Assembly (NCBI GenBank): GCA_032718475.1
Contig: JAUCBJ010006777.1
Span: 1 to 63,714 of the forward strand
DNA length: 63,714 nt
DNA from: Nemertoderma westbladi
Taxonomy: Eukaryota; Xenacoelomorpha; Nemertodermatida; Nemertodermatidae
Direction of reading: 5' to 3'
Below, in pieces: positions 20,159 to 30,035 of the stretch (position 1 is its first letter; every line of letters begins with the position of its first letter). The position numbers and the translations under genes are program-made. A model generated the notes under the pieces. The model made no database searches, was not told the DNA's origin, and saw only the letters and a list, made by a program, of their open reading frames with translations.

Positions 20159-21581
20159 GGGTGAGAGAGACGCTAGCTACAAATATAACTAGCAGGCAAA
20201 GCAGCAGTGCGAACAAATTATTTTATATATTTTGAGGTGTAAATAATTCCTAAACACGCGTATATGTTAATTCTTAGGTCAAAATTGGTTTTTAATCCTT
20301 CATATAATCTCATTTACTGGGTCCGGCGTTTATTTTACAAATATTCTAATATTTTGGTAACTTGTAGGTCCAATACTTACAAATGACAAGGCTCCTTCCC
20401 CTTTTGTGTATTTCCAGGACTCAAATTCAGGCATAAGGTTAATGCTACGCCCAGAATTCGGCAATTTTAGTTACCAGGTCCCTAATACTAAGAAGAAATG
20501 TGTTAGTTTACTACTGTAGGCGTACAGTTACAAATAGCTATCCTGGCTCTTATCTGGAATTTTAGTCACCTAGGTAGGCTGGGTAACTTCCTATCAGGAC
20601 GTTGGCGGGGACACGGTAGATGTTAGTATATCCCTAATAGCCTTAATTTATTTTCGCCTAGCATGTAAACTGCCCTACCGCCTGAACGGTATAATCACAA
20701 TTCAGGGAAAACACAACAACCCTCTCCTAGCCTACAAGTTCCAACGCAAGCAATAAACACCGTGTACTGCTGACAAGACACACAGCGCACCTATACCTGG
20801 CAATGAGTTAGGCGTACAGTTTGCTGCACCCTACCAATTTACATGCCATGTACTGGTGTGCCTGTGCCCTATCTGCGTACAGGTATCTCTGACTTTCCTC
20901 TGTCCTCCTCCCCCCGTAGGAATATGAAGGGGTTCTGCTGGTTTTCCAAGAATCAGGATAATACAGATCTTAATTTAAATTTTTGGTGTACAGTGTGTTG
21001 CTACTCCTACCGTCGATCTTAGGTCTTACACTTAGGTAGCAAAGCATCGAACACTGTCTAACCTTCAGGCGATGGGCGAATAACTCTAATAGATGTTGTG
21101 GGTGGTCTCCTGGTCACATTCCCCTGATGTTCTCGTTCACTGCTGCGGCCCGATCTCTAGCCGGCCATCCTGTTCCTAAGGGTGTTCACCGTAGTGAATC
21201 ATGGTGAAAAGAAAAGCAGATAGTGGTATTTCTGAGTTTATTGCAGATAATAATACTAATGCAAAATGTAATCTGAAATAACTAATAACAGAATAAACAA
21301 ATGTAAGATAGATAATCTGGTAATAACTGATGAATAGTAGGTTTGTTGATTAATGAACAAAACTGCACCTTTTATAGCAAATTTATGCTGCAAACAATCG
21401 AGAACATTCCATAAATATATTGGGTTTTTAAAGATAACCATTGGTCCAACAAACTCACAACTTGCACGACATTGGTTACTATCATATACCTGCAATTATA
21501 TTGGTTAATCTCTCGGGTAAATGCAATTTAAATCGTAGAGGTTAATTTGAATTAATTGAAATTCAGCACAAAAAACAATTC

Positions 21582-21665
21582 GCACCTACTAGGATTTGAA
21601 CTCGATACCCTCTGGACAATTTTCCAACGCATAACCGACTGAGCTACTGAATCACTTGAGTAACC
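21582..21665 (-). ncRNA. tRNA-like module in BEL-A 5' LTR
   Basis: A box at 21635-21646 and B box GAGTTCAAATCC at 21592-21603 (both on the - strand), followed by T6 at 21575-21570, the expected Pol III terminator. It lies about 120 nt from the LTR start. It could derive from a tRNA-type SINE head inserted in the ancestral LTR. Confidence 0.55.
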
Positions 21666-21783
21666 TCGTACAAATAGCAATGGTAAATACAAATGAGAAC
21701 TTAACGTAATCTTTATAACAAGTTTATTCCAACAAAAAATAAATTTTGAAAATCCACGGCTTTTATGAGGATATAATTCTATA

Positions 21784-22076
21784 TAGTGGGTTGGGCGGAT
21801 CCGCACGAGGGCGAACCCGAGGTTAACTCTGATGATTCGGTCTCGTCGGTTAGCGAGAACCCCGGAAAGCGGGGGAAAGTTAGTAGGACAGAGAGGCGAC
21901 GGGAGTCCGTCACGACCGATAAGTCCGCTACACCCTCCGCAAAAGCAAGAACGGTGTTGGAGATAGAACTGGTGTGTCAACTAGACATTGCAGCGCTAGA
22001 CCAGAAAAAGTTAGAGAGACAATTGAATGAGGGAACCGCATTATTAGAAAGAGAGAGAGTTAGCCAGGTAATGTAG
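21784..22076 (+). pseudogene. gag: BEL-C Gag, continuation after BEL-A
   Basis: The reading frame resumes V-G-W-A-D-P directly after the duplicated TAGTG, continuing the protein broken at 6682. There is an acidic Ser/Asp/Glu stretch, then the start of a charged helix (E-R-Q-L-N-E-G, L-L-E-R-E-R). A TAG at 22074-22076 ends this frame and the coiled coil continues in another frame at 22093, so a frameshift lies near 22075. No start codon belongs to it. Confidence 0.65.
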
Positions 22077-22092
22077 AGAGAGGGCCGAGAGG

Positions 22093-22479
22093 GTGGCAAG
22101 AAACTGTAGGGAGCGCAAGGAACGGGAGGCAAAAATAGAGAACGAGCGTAAAGAGCGAGAGATGAGAGTAGAGAACAAGCGTAAAGAGCGAGAAGTGAGA
22201 GAGGCAGCGAGGGCAGAGACTGTAGAGAACAAGCGTAGAGAGCGGGAGACGAGAGAGGCAGAGTTGGCCGAGCAAAGTTTACGAGAGTATAGAGAGAGAG
22301 AGAGAGCGGGAAAGCGTATGCAGCTAAGGGGGCTTATGCAATATCAGGCCAGGCAGAAGCGCCGACTAGAACTGGCGCAGTTGGGACTATCAGAGAGTGA
22401 GGCTGGCTCGGGTAGTATTTACAAAGAGCCAGAAGTGGTGGAAACATTTGTTAATATCCTACTTACAGGCACCGGATGA
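22093..22479 (+). pseudogene. gag: BEL-C Gag coiled-coil segment
   Basis: About 128 codons dominated by repeated R-K-E-R-E and E-N-K-R units, a strongly predicted coiled coil, followed by a short Ser/Glu tail and a stop. It matches the general plan of BEL-A Gag (coiled coil in the middle) without close sequence identity. The underlying DNA is a purine-rich imperfect 30-36 bp repeat. A 14-G run follows at 22510-22523. Confidence 0.6.
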
Positions 22480-22523
22480 CAGAACCAGAACTGGTGTAAC
22501 CGTACGGGCGGGGGGGGGGGGGG

Positions 22524-24006
22524 TAATAATAATAAGTTAGAAGAAATTAATATTAATAGTATTGTAGTAGACAACCCTAACCAAACTTTCGTTGCAGGAA
22601 ATAACATTTTATCCGGTAACTCTAATTTAAATATAAATAATCCAAATAATAATATTAATTTAAATATACAGAATAATATTTATAATTCAAGTATTCCAAA
22701 TAATCTAAATAATAATTTAAATTCAAATATGCAAAATAATAATAATTCTAATTTAAACTCTGAGCAGAATAATTCAAATAATTTGAATAATTTAGAAAAT
22801 AATAATATTGAGAACGGGGCTATTAATACTAATGTAGGAGACACAAGTGGTCCGGCCAACGGAAGCCTGCAAGGCAACGTAGTTAGTACGCAGGGAGTAG
22901 CGGGGGTGAGAGACCCCGACGGGAGCCTGCAAGGCCACGTAGTTAGGCAGGGAGTAGCGGGGGTGAGTCAACCCGACGGGAGCCTGCCAGGCCACACAGT
23001 TGCACTGGGAGAGGCGGGGGTGAGTAGAGCCAGCCGCAGTAGAGACAGTGCGTCGACTAGAGAAGGGTGTAGAAGCGAAGTAAGAGGTAGCGAAGTAAGA
23101 AGTGGCAAGTGGGGGGGGAGGCTACGGGCGCCCCACCACGGAAGATTAGTGGCGAGAGAGGGGGGGCAGAGAATGCCCCACAAGAGGGGCGTATAAGTTA
23201 AGTAAGAGGTAGTGAATTAAGAAGTGGCAGGTGGGGGGTGGGGGGGGGCACAGGCGCCCCACCATGAGAGATTAGTGGCGAGAGGGGGGGGGGCAGAGAA
23301 TGTCCCACAGGCGTCGGCGGATAATGCGCGGGGCAAGTTAGGTGAACCGCGGCACCCGACGACGGAGAATAGTAGGGGGATGACGAGTATCCCCAGGAGG
23401 GTCCAACCGGACGGAGAGAGAGATGTTAGCGCCGAGAGTGGGCGAGCGAGAAGACGTCAGTCAGAAGAGAGAAGAAGAATAGTAGAGTTTAACCGGAAGG
23501 TCAAAGAGATAAGAAGTGAAGAGAATAGAAGAATCGTTGCTACGAGCAACCGGAGAGCAAGAACGTATAGCAAGCTGTTGGTAGTAGAGATGGAGTTAGG
23601 GAGTCAGTGGGGTCGAACTCCAGGAGATTGCCGTCGCCCCGGAGAGACGCACCGCACACTAAGAGAAGGGTACAGAACGTACCGGTACAAGGAAGAGAAC
23701 AGGAGAGGGGATCAAAGGGAAACTTCCCGACGGGATATAGCTGTCGATCGAGAGTATGGTAGTCGCGGGGAGGACTTCTTGAATTATTCGAGAAGGTTAA
23801 ACTTCGGTCCGGAAGGGCACATGCAGACTGCAGGACATACTGTAGGCCTTACTGCACATACTATAAGCCATGCTGGGAGAGATAGTGTAGGCGATGGGGT
23901 AGCGCGAACGACGGGATTAAATCCGGAAGTTGCGGCGTATATACCGGTAGGTAGGCAAGAAGTGGGTAGGCCTATATCGGTACCATCACAGCAGCATGAC
24001 TATAAT
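22524..24006 (+). pseudogene. gag: BEL-C Gag Asn-rich and repeat-rich segment
   Basis: Open in one frame from about 22729 to 23196 and again from 23224 to the BEL-B insertion. First an Asn-rich low-complexity stretch, then three roughly 60-bp repeats (22860-23030) encoding G-S-L-Q-G-x-V-V...G-V-A-G-V, then a roughly 120-bp tandem duplication (23085-23310) with G runs, then an Arg/Glu-rich basic region. The frame ends at BEL-B: the TGA stop is the first triplet of LTR-B. No enzymatic domain. Function as Gag is inferred only from position. Confidence 0.5.
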
Positions 24007-25078
24007 TGATGAATTATTTCACTATAAGATAGCATTTGTAGTTTAACTTTAACGTAAAAACTTTCGAAAATCCGACGCATTTTGATTAAGTTACAGTAAT
24101 GTAATATTGCCTATTCATATTTGTACACATAAAGCCCCTAGTTACTCTCGTGGCATAGTGGTCAGATGGTTAAGGCGTTGGTTACATTACAGATAGGTTA
24201 CGTGTTCGAATCCCGGTCGGGAAATTTGTATTTTGGGGCCATTTATTTTCATTTGGTGCAAATTGGTGGACCAATGAGACGCGTATAACGTATCGAACGA
24301 TGAGCCAGGCCAATCATAGGGCGTAAAATATCTTATTGCTCAAATGTGAGGCTATGAAAAATTCTGTTAGGATTCCGTGTCCCAGATTAGTGTAAGGGCC
24401 GGTTTACATTGAATGATGAGCTGGGCCAATCATAGGGCATAGAGCATCTCATTGCTCAAATGTGAAGCTGTGGAAAATTCTGTTTGGTTTCCATGTATGA
24501 TTTTAGTAAACTCTGTTAAAACTCTGTTCGATAATCTTTTGCTCAAGTCTAAACTGTAAATAAACTGCAAACTCCTGAACATGTTTACTTTTGGTCCAAC
24601 CTTGGGACAGCCAAACATCGGGAAGATGGCAGCCTAAACAGTTAGGCCGTCAGCAACGCAGGGAAGGGATGTCCACAACACGCTAGCGCCCACATAAGTT
24701 TGACCGCACACCCCCTTCGCCCTTCGAAATACTCCGACTTGCCATGCAGCGCCCGCTTTACGAGGAAGGTACGACTTTGTTCGACGCCCTTGCCCGACGT
24801 AAGACCTATAGATCAGGGTAAGCGTGATGCCGTCCTGGGACGCCGCAAAATTTATGATCAAATAATTATATTTCAGGTAGAAACCCCCCCCCCCCCCCCC
24901 CCCCCTTTGTCAGTCCTGCAAACCCCTGGGTTACCTGTATACCTCACAGGTGCGAGCTATTGCCGTTCGTCAGTACGCAAGTACATATTAGGTACGGACA
25001 GCATACGTTCCATAATTTAGTGATTTGTTAGTACTGACTGTTTGGTACCGGTTCGCTTTGTGGAACATACATTAGTAT
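24007..25078 (+). mobile_element. BEL-B 5' LTR, left part
   Basis: Matches 41828-42989 of the 3' LTR. It lacks about 91 bp (near 24500) that in the 3' LTR hold a TATA box. It contains three CCAAT boxes (24271, 24310, 24426), the latter two in a tandem repeat of about 115 bp, a tRNA-like module and a 22-C run (24884-24905). Confidence 0.85.
24143..24222 (+). ncRNA. tRNA-like module in BEL-B 5' LTR
   Basis: TGGCATAGTGG fits an A box, and GTTAAGGCGTTGG recalls the D arm of tRNA-Ser/Leu; GTGTTCGAATCCC fits a B box. It lies about 135 bp from the LTR start, as in LTR-A, and the two modules align (GTTACTC...GGTTA.GCGTTGG...TTC.AATCC). The T stem and acceptor do not pair, so it is not a functional tRNA. 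Confidence 0.55.
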
Positions 25079-28000
25079 GTAATATTTTTAGAAAAGTAAT
25101 ATTTTCTGAACGACGAATCTGCATACCAAGAAAATTGCTCCACTCTGAGGACAATATTTTCTTATATCCAATGGTCAATCGATGTGAAAGTTTGTTTAAT
25201 ACGACTCCAAATTCTACAGATCCTATAGAAATGATGTCATCTACATGGACTGCCATACAACCAATTATTTCCTCTGTCGAAGTTTTAAAGACAAATACAG
25301 CTCTGTCCGACGGACAAGATTTTCCATTAAGAATACTTAGCTCTTCGTACAATCGATTGTACCATTGACGTGAGGCATCAGTTAAACCGTACACGCATCG
25401 TTTTAGTTTCCAAACATAGCCTGGTCTCGCATAATCACGCGGTGGTATAACAAAAACATCTCTAGAGATATTAGACCCTTGAAGGAATGCAGTCTTAATA
25501 TCAATAAACGTGATATCCCAGTTGTTCGTTAGAGCCAAAACTAGCAGCAAACGTATAGATTCTTTGGAGCAAGTTGGAGAATAAGATTCTGGATTATCCA
25601 AATCTTCAAACCCTCTAGCTACCAATCTCGCTTTTGGTACTTTTGCGCCATGGGGTGTTTCCTTCCAAGTCAATACCCATTTGGTAGTCACGGTATTCAT
25701 GCCTTCCTTAAAAGGTATTTCTTCATAGACATCATTAGCTGCCCATTGACTCAACTCGTCAAGCTTGGCAGCCTTAAATGGATCGAAGCTGTCATTATCA
25801 TTAGCATTAGAGTTGAACATAGCCACTTCACACGATTCAACCTCAGATTCCGGATTTTCTGCAGGACCTCTCAAGCGATTTCTTAGTGGGTAAGTCTTGG
25901 TCTGGCTGTCTTTGACTAATTTTCTAGAACTACAAGATCCATTTACACCACCATTAACATTCTCATTGATTTGAGTTGGACCACTCTCCTTATGAGAAGT
26001 ATTGGAATGACCCGGATCGAATTCATTATGATGTGTTATCGGTACAGTGTTATCTGTTTTCTCTTTGTATGGTAAATTAAGTGGTGCGTCTTGAGATGGC
26101 GAATCATTATTGGTGGAAGGTTCGGAATCGGGAAGGTCATTCTCATCAATATTGTCGAGGTTTGAATTTCCTTTATTGATAATTGGTCTTACAAAATTCT
26201 TGTGACAACGGAAAAATATTCCTCCCTGTTTAATCATGTATTCACAGCCTTGACGAGAAACAACTACGCCAGGACCACACCATTTCTTGAAACGATTGCT
26301 GAAATAGTAGACTTGATCTCCACTAGCACAGTGTATTATTGATGGTCGGATATTTCGTGCCAAAGCTCGCCGAACGCGTGAACTAGCCTCAACTGTGGCA
26401 TATTCCTTACGAACTTTATTTAACAGCTCGAGGTGTCCTTCAACAGACGATGCTGATTCACAAGCTTGATCCAACGCAGTAAGCTTATCGGTTAACATAC
26501 TATTCAGATATGGACCTCTACCAAACACAATATGGTGAGGTGAGTATCCAGTCGCATTGGGCCAGGAGTTCTTTGCTAGAGAAATCATCCGAAATAGTTT
26601 ATAATTACTTGAATTTGTCTGCTCCAGTTTCACCTTTTTAAAAATTTCTTTGACAATCGAATTATGGCGCTCGACAATGCCATTCGAAAAAGGACAGTAA
26701 GGCACTGTTGACTTATTAGATATGTTGAGTTTTTCGCACATTTCATTGAACAGATGGCTAACAAATTCCTTTCCATTATCGGTAAGAATTCCTTTCGGCT
26801 GACCAAATACAGACACCCACATGTCCAGAAAAACGTCGATGATCGTTGTAGTTCGTTTGTCTTTCACAGGTGTGGCAATACTATATCGACTAAACAAATC
26901 TATGATGTGAATTGCCCAGTTACCTGTCTCAGGAATTAAAAATAGGTCTGCAGCTAATACTTCATTGAAAGAATTAGACAAAGGCAATGATACAATTGGC
27001 CTAAATGGTGGTCTACTAATTAGGCTGCATGGCTGACATTGATCGATAACAGCTTGAATTTTTGACTTGGTGGTATCAAGGCCAGATTGAATAATTAACT
27101 TGTAGAGTGTCTCACATCCAGCATGACCAAATTGACGATGTAGTTTATCCAATTCTTTATCACTCAAAGCTGATGTTGACACTGCCAAATAATTCGTAGA
27201 ACTTCCACACCGTTGAGTGTAGAGTACGAGATGACCATTGCGGAAAAAAAGTTTGCATTCAACACCATTTATTTTGATGATCTTTTTGGCAATGTATATA
27301 ACCGCGTCAAGGTTCTCAAGGGTGTTACTCGATAGAAGTAGCGGCAGTGTGCCTGATATAATATCAATAATAATTTTGTACCGGCTATTTGCGATATAAA
27401 TTGGCACAATTACAGAAAATAACGCTTGTTGCCGTTCACCACCCCCAAATATAAACACGGTGTTTGAGTGTAACTGTTGTAGTTGTGAGATATCTAGTTT
27501 GCTAAAGGTCAAGAAACTGTTCAGCCATTCTTCTCCAGCTACAGTTTTAGTACATCCGGTATCAACAATGAGGTAAGGCACTGAAGGCTCAATAGGACTC
27601 CTCGGAATATTTGAAGACAGGTAGACATTGTTGTTATCGTGATTATCATCTTCGACAATAGCATTACCATTATCACCATTATCCTGATTACCAGCTAAAT
27701 CATGGATGTGTGGGCAGAAATTGATTGAACAATAAACAGAATCACAAAAGTTGCATCGAAACGCTTTATCCTTATCAGGGCATGAATTGGCAAGGTGTAA
27801 AATAGAATTGCAAATATGGCAGCGAGGATTATTTTTGTGCGGACATTTATCAGCCCAGTGTTTTTGAGACAAACAAATTCGGCATGGATTAGATGAACTT
27901 GGACCTGAAGACGAAGTTTTATTACCAAAACTTTTATTACCATGACTAAATCGGTTGCGTGCTCTAAGTTGTGCTGCATATAGAGCCATACCAGAACCAT

Positions 28001-28667
28001 CATCATCATGAATTGCAGACGCTTCATTGCTTTTACCGAAGAAACTAGGCTCGACCTTAATTGCATCTTTATAACTATCTTCTTCACACAAAGTAGAACT
28101 TGAAAACTTAGAAAACATACGTAAGACATTACTACGTACATCCTCTGATTTCAGGGTAGAAGTTGCTAGAAGAAGGCGTCGTTCATACTCTGATATATTA
28201 CAGCTATCAATCAACTGTGCGGCAACAACTGGATCGCTTAAAGTCATTTGATGCATTTTCATTTTATTTAGTACTCTGTCAAAATCGGCAACAAAGCTTT
28301 TCATGCTTTGTGACTCCTTTCTTTTTAGCTTTTTAAATTTCGTAAAGCATTCAAAAGCGGATTCTTCTTGTCCTTGCTTGAAAATATCATCAAGAATCTT
28401 CAATAATCTCTCTAAACCGTCATCCTTTTCTAGGTCATCTAAGTCAATGTCTAGAGCCCTTTCTTTAGCTTTGCCTTGCAATCGTCGGATAATTGCTAAA
28501 GCTCGTTTTCTTTTTCCTAGGTCAGTTATCCTATTCCATACATCAATTTCCTTTCTCCATAATTCAAAATTTGTCGAATTTGGATCGAAAATGGGTGGAT
28601 CTCGAATAGATGAGAACCGAGTATCTGGTCCAGCAGCAGCTAATTCGTCCATATCGCTATCATTCAT
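25017..28667 (-). CDS. Copia Gag-Pol polyprotein, C-terminally truncated
   Basis: 1216 codons on the - strand from MNDSDMDELA. Gag (UBN2-like) about 20-230; three Cys-rich knuckles about 263-330 (C-R-I-C...H...C, R-C-H-I-C...C, F-R-C-N-F-C...C); protease with D-T-G-C-T-K-T near 375; integrase with zinc-binding H...C-Q-P-C about 525-565 and core motifs A-A-D-L-F, T-D-N-G-K-E-F and V-E-R-H-N about 590-690; RT from about 970 (K-A-R-L-V-A-R-G-F; D-I-K-T-A-F-L-Q-G; V-H-V-D-D). It has H-V-D-D where many copia elements have Y-V-D-D, seen in some invertebrate copia clades. The frame runs into LTR-B at 25078; the last 20 or so codons are not copia, and RNase H is missing. The rest is uninterrupted, so truncation is the main lesion. 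Confidence 0.9.
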   Translation of the reverse strand: MNDSDMDELAAAGPDTRFSSIRDPPIFDPNSTNFELWRKEIDVWNRITDLGKRKRALAIIRRLQGKAKERALDIDLDDLEKDDGLERLLKILDDIFKQGQEESAFECFTKFKKLKRKESQSMKSFVADFDRVLNKMKMHQMTLSDPVVAAQLIDSCNISEYERRLLLATSTLKSEDVRSNVLRMFSKFSSSTLCEEDSYKDAIKVEPSFFGKSNEASAIHDDDGSGMALYAAQLRARNRFSHGNKSFGNKTSSSGPSSSNPCRICLSQKHWADKCPHKNNPRCHICNSILHLANSCPDKDKAFRCNFCDSVYCSINFCPHIHDLAGNQDNGDNGNAIVEDDNHDNNNVYLSSNIPRSPIEPSVPYLIVDTGCTKTVAGEEWLNSFLTFSKLDISQLQQLHSNTVFIFGGGERQQALFSVIVPIYIANSRYKIIIDIISGTLPLLLSSNTLENLDAVIYIAKKIIKINGVECKLFFRNGHLVLYTQRCGSSTNYLAVSTSALSDKELDKLHRQFGHAGCETLYKLIIQSGLDTTKSKIQAVIDQCQPCSLISRPPFRPIVSLPLSNSFNEVLAADLFLIPETGNWAIHIIDLFSRYSIATPVKDKRTTTIIDVFLDMWVSVFGQPKGILTDNGKEFVSHLFNEMCEKLNISNKSTVPYCPFSNGIVERHNSIVKEIFKKVKLEQTNSSNYKLFRMISLAKNSWPNATGYSPHHIVFGRGPYLNSMLTDKLTALDQACESASSVEGHLELLNKVRKEYATVEASSRVRRALARNIRPSIIHCASGDQVYYFSNRFKKWCGPGVVVSRQGCEYMIKQGGIFFRCHKNFVRPIINKGNSNLDNIDENDLPDSEPSTNNDSPSQDAPLNLPYKEKTDNTVPITHHNEFDPGHSNTSHKESGPTQINENVNGGVNGSCSSRKLVKDSQTKTYPLRNRLRGPAENPESEVESCEVAMFNSNANDNDSFDPFKAAKLDELSQWAANDVYEEIPFKEGMNTVTTKWVLTWKETPHGAKVPKARLVARGFEDLDNPESYSPTCSKESIRLLLVLALTNNWDITFIDIKTAFLQGSNISRDVFVIPPRDYARPGYVWKLKRCVYGLTDASRQWYNRLYEELSILNGKSCPSDRAVFVFKTSTEEIIGCMAVHVDDIISIGSVEFGVVLNKLSHRLTIGYKKILSSEWSNFLGMQIRRSENITFLKILHTNVCSTKRTGTKQSVLTNH

Positions 28668-28919
28668 GATTTTTAGTAAGATGAAAGATGCAATTACTTA
28701 GATCTGGTATGTCTGTAGGCCTATATCTTACTCGTTGTGGGCTTTCTGTACCGGGTACCGGTAAGTAAGGACTGACACGACAGATCCGAATTAGTTAGTT
28801 GGTAGTCTGGTGGTAGGCTACTGGTGACTGTCTGACGGACTACCGGCTGACCGGTAGTAAGTTGTTTGCTATGCTAGTCTCTGAATCTGAATGTACGCTG
28901 TAAATCTAGAAAGAGGCAA

Positions 28920-28935
28920 CCACGCTCTGCTACCA
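28920..28935 (-). promoter_or_regulatory. Copia primer-binding site (initiator tRNA-Met)
   Basis: Minus-strand TGGTAGCAGAGCGTGG directly after the LTR end CTAACA. Its first 11 nt are complementary to the 3' end of initiator tRNA-Met, including CCA, the usual primer for copia elements. Confidence 0.75.
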
Positions 28936-29287
28936 TGTTAGTTGATTCACAATAGATTCTTATAACAAAGAATAGGCTTGAATATAAAACTATATATTGA
29001 GCGATATTGATAAATCCGATTGTAATAACTATTGACGAATATATAATAAACAATTAATAGCCAAACACCAATGAACACAACTTTCGAAACCAAGGCGTCA
29101 CGCACAAGTCAACGTTAGTCGGGCCAATGATAAAAGACTATAACTACCGATGCCCTAGTAGCATACGGTAGGTTTAACTACAAGTACAGCAGTATCGCTT
29201 ACTGGTACTGAGTAACACGTAAACTCATAAGTAAAAAGATAATCTACCGGTACTCGCTGATAAGCTAATTCAAAATTCCCTCTCACA
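28936..29287 (-). mobile_element. Copia 5' LTR (352 bp)
   Basis: On the - strand it starts TGTGAGAGGGAAT and ends ...ACTAACA, adjoining the primer-binding site. There is no second copy in the window. The 28668-28919 interval between it and the ORF is an untranslated leader. Confidence 0.75.
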
Positions 29288-30035
29288 AAATTTGTATACC
29301 AGATCAGCTAGCGTACGGTAGTAATTAACCTCTATTTCTTATCTTACAACCAGAATCTGGTATTTGTGCCGATCATGGGTGTAGTTACTAACACCGTGGT
29401 TGCCCAGTTGAGTTGTGGATAGGAAGGAGAGAGCTTTGACGTCATTTGTGAGTATAAAGTTCTCCAAACGCGACTAGTTTATTTTAGTAGCTAGCGCACG
29501 GTATTATTTCGGTCAGAAAATCACTAAAACCTAGTAAATGATATACACCAAAATTGTTTTATTGTAACACACCCACACACACACGCCCTAAAACATATTT
29601 ACCCTTAGAGTTCCTACTAGATAGCGTACTTTAGATTTTAGGCAGAATTTATCTGTATTTGTAGAATTAGGATCTGATATTTGGTTACGGCAAGGGAGTA
29701 TTTCATTATTCGTTATTAAACTGTTGTTTTCTACCCAGCAGTATTGTTACGTTAGGCACGACCCTCTTTAGACTGATTTCGTACAGGGGGATCAGTTATT
29801 GTTACGCTAGGTATGTAACCCACTTAGCTCGTATATAAACCATATAAATCACACCGCGGCAAGTTACGGTATTTAGGACTGTCAGCGATAGTTAGGATTC
29901 GCTGCGCGGGGATTGTTTTCCCATGAATTTGGTCTGTTACTGTAACTGTACATCTGCCATACCGGTTAGAGGACAGGTATCCTTTTGTCTAGTTCGTATG
30001 CATTAGACCCGCTCACGTACATAGAATAGACACCA
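29288..30035 (+). mobile_element. BEL-B 5' LTR, right part
   Basis: Matches 43166-43913. Contains a perfect TGACGTCA (29437-29444, CRE-like) followed by TATAAAG, and further on the CCATATAAATCACACCGCGG block shared with LTR-A. It ends GACACCA. Confidence 0.87.
29840..29859 (+). promoter_or_regulatory. BEL-B core promoter TATA element (shared with LTR-A)
   Basis: CCATATAAATCACACCGCGG, about 190 bp before the LTR end. This 20-mer is conserved in LTR-A although most of the two LTRs cannot be aligned. Confidence 0.6.

Larger units (their letters stand above)
6683..21783 (-). mobile_element. BEL-A: near-complete BEL/Pao LTR retrotransposon, 15.1 kb
   Basis: Two LTRs of exactly 1933 bp (6683-8615 and 19851-21783) flank a coding region read on the - strand: gag 19038-17032, then pol with DUF1759, zinc knuckles, protease, RT, RNase H and integrase to 10326. 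The 5-bp target duplication TAGTG lies at 6678-6682 and 21784-21788, typical of BEL/Pao. The LTRs differ at roughly 25 positions by eye (about 1.3%), which suggests a fairly young insertion. The LTR termini are TATAG...CATTA on the coding strand, not TG...CA. The element is disabled by two TGA codons and at least two frameshifts. At 15 kb it is unusually large for BEL/Pao, mainly through long LTRs and untranslated regions. Confidence 0.9.
19851..21783 (-). mobile_element. BEL-A 5' LTR
   Basis: 1933 bp, the same length as the 3' LTR. It abuts TAGTG and BEL-C gag sequence at 21784. On the coding strand it runs TATAGAATT...TCTCACATTA. Core promoter at 20148-20158; tRNA-like module at 21582-21665. 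Confidence 0.9.
25079..29287 (-). mobile_element. Ty1/copia retrotransposon inserted in BEL-B 5' LTR, 3'-truncated
   Basis: Flanked by LTR-B sequence on both sides: left part to 25078, right part from 29288. The 3' LTR-B holds 175 bp (42990-43164) that are absent here, so one deletion removed the copia 3' end (RNase H and 3' LTR) together with the adjoining LTR-B. The 5' LTR and primer-binding site are intact. Confidence 0.87.

Noticed and set aside
22860-23030. GGAAGCCTGCAAGGC repeats in BEL-C gag as further copies of the 20-bp palindrome
   Set aside because: They share some letters, but the arm order differs (GCCT...AGGC against AGGCT...AGCCT), and they belong to a 60-bp tandem repeat of their own.
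24143-24222. Functional tRNA gene
   Set aside because: A and B boxes are present but the acceptor and T stems do not pair and no anticodon arm is convincing.
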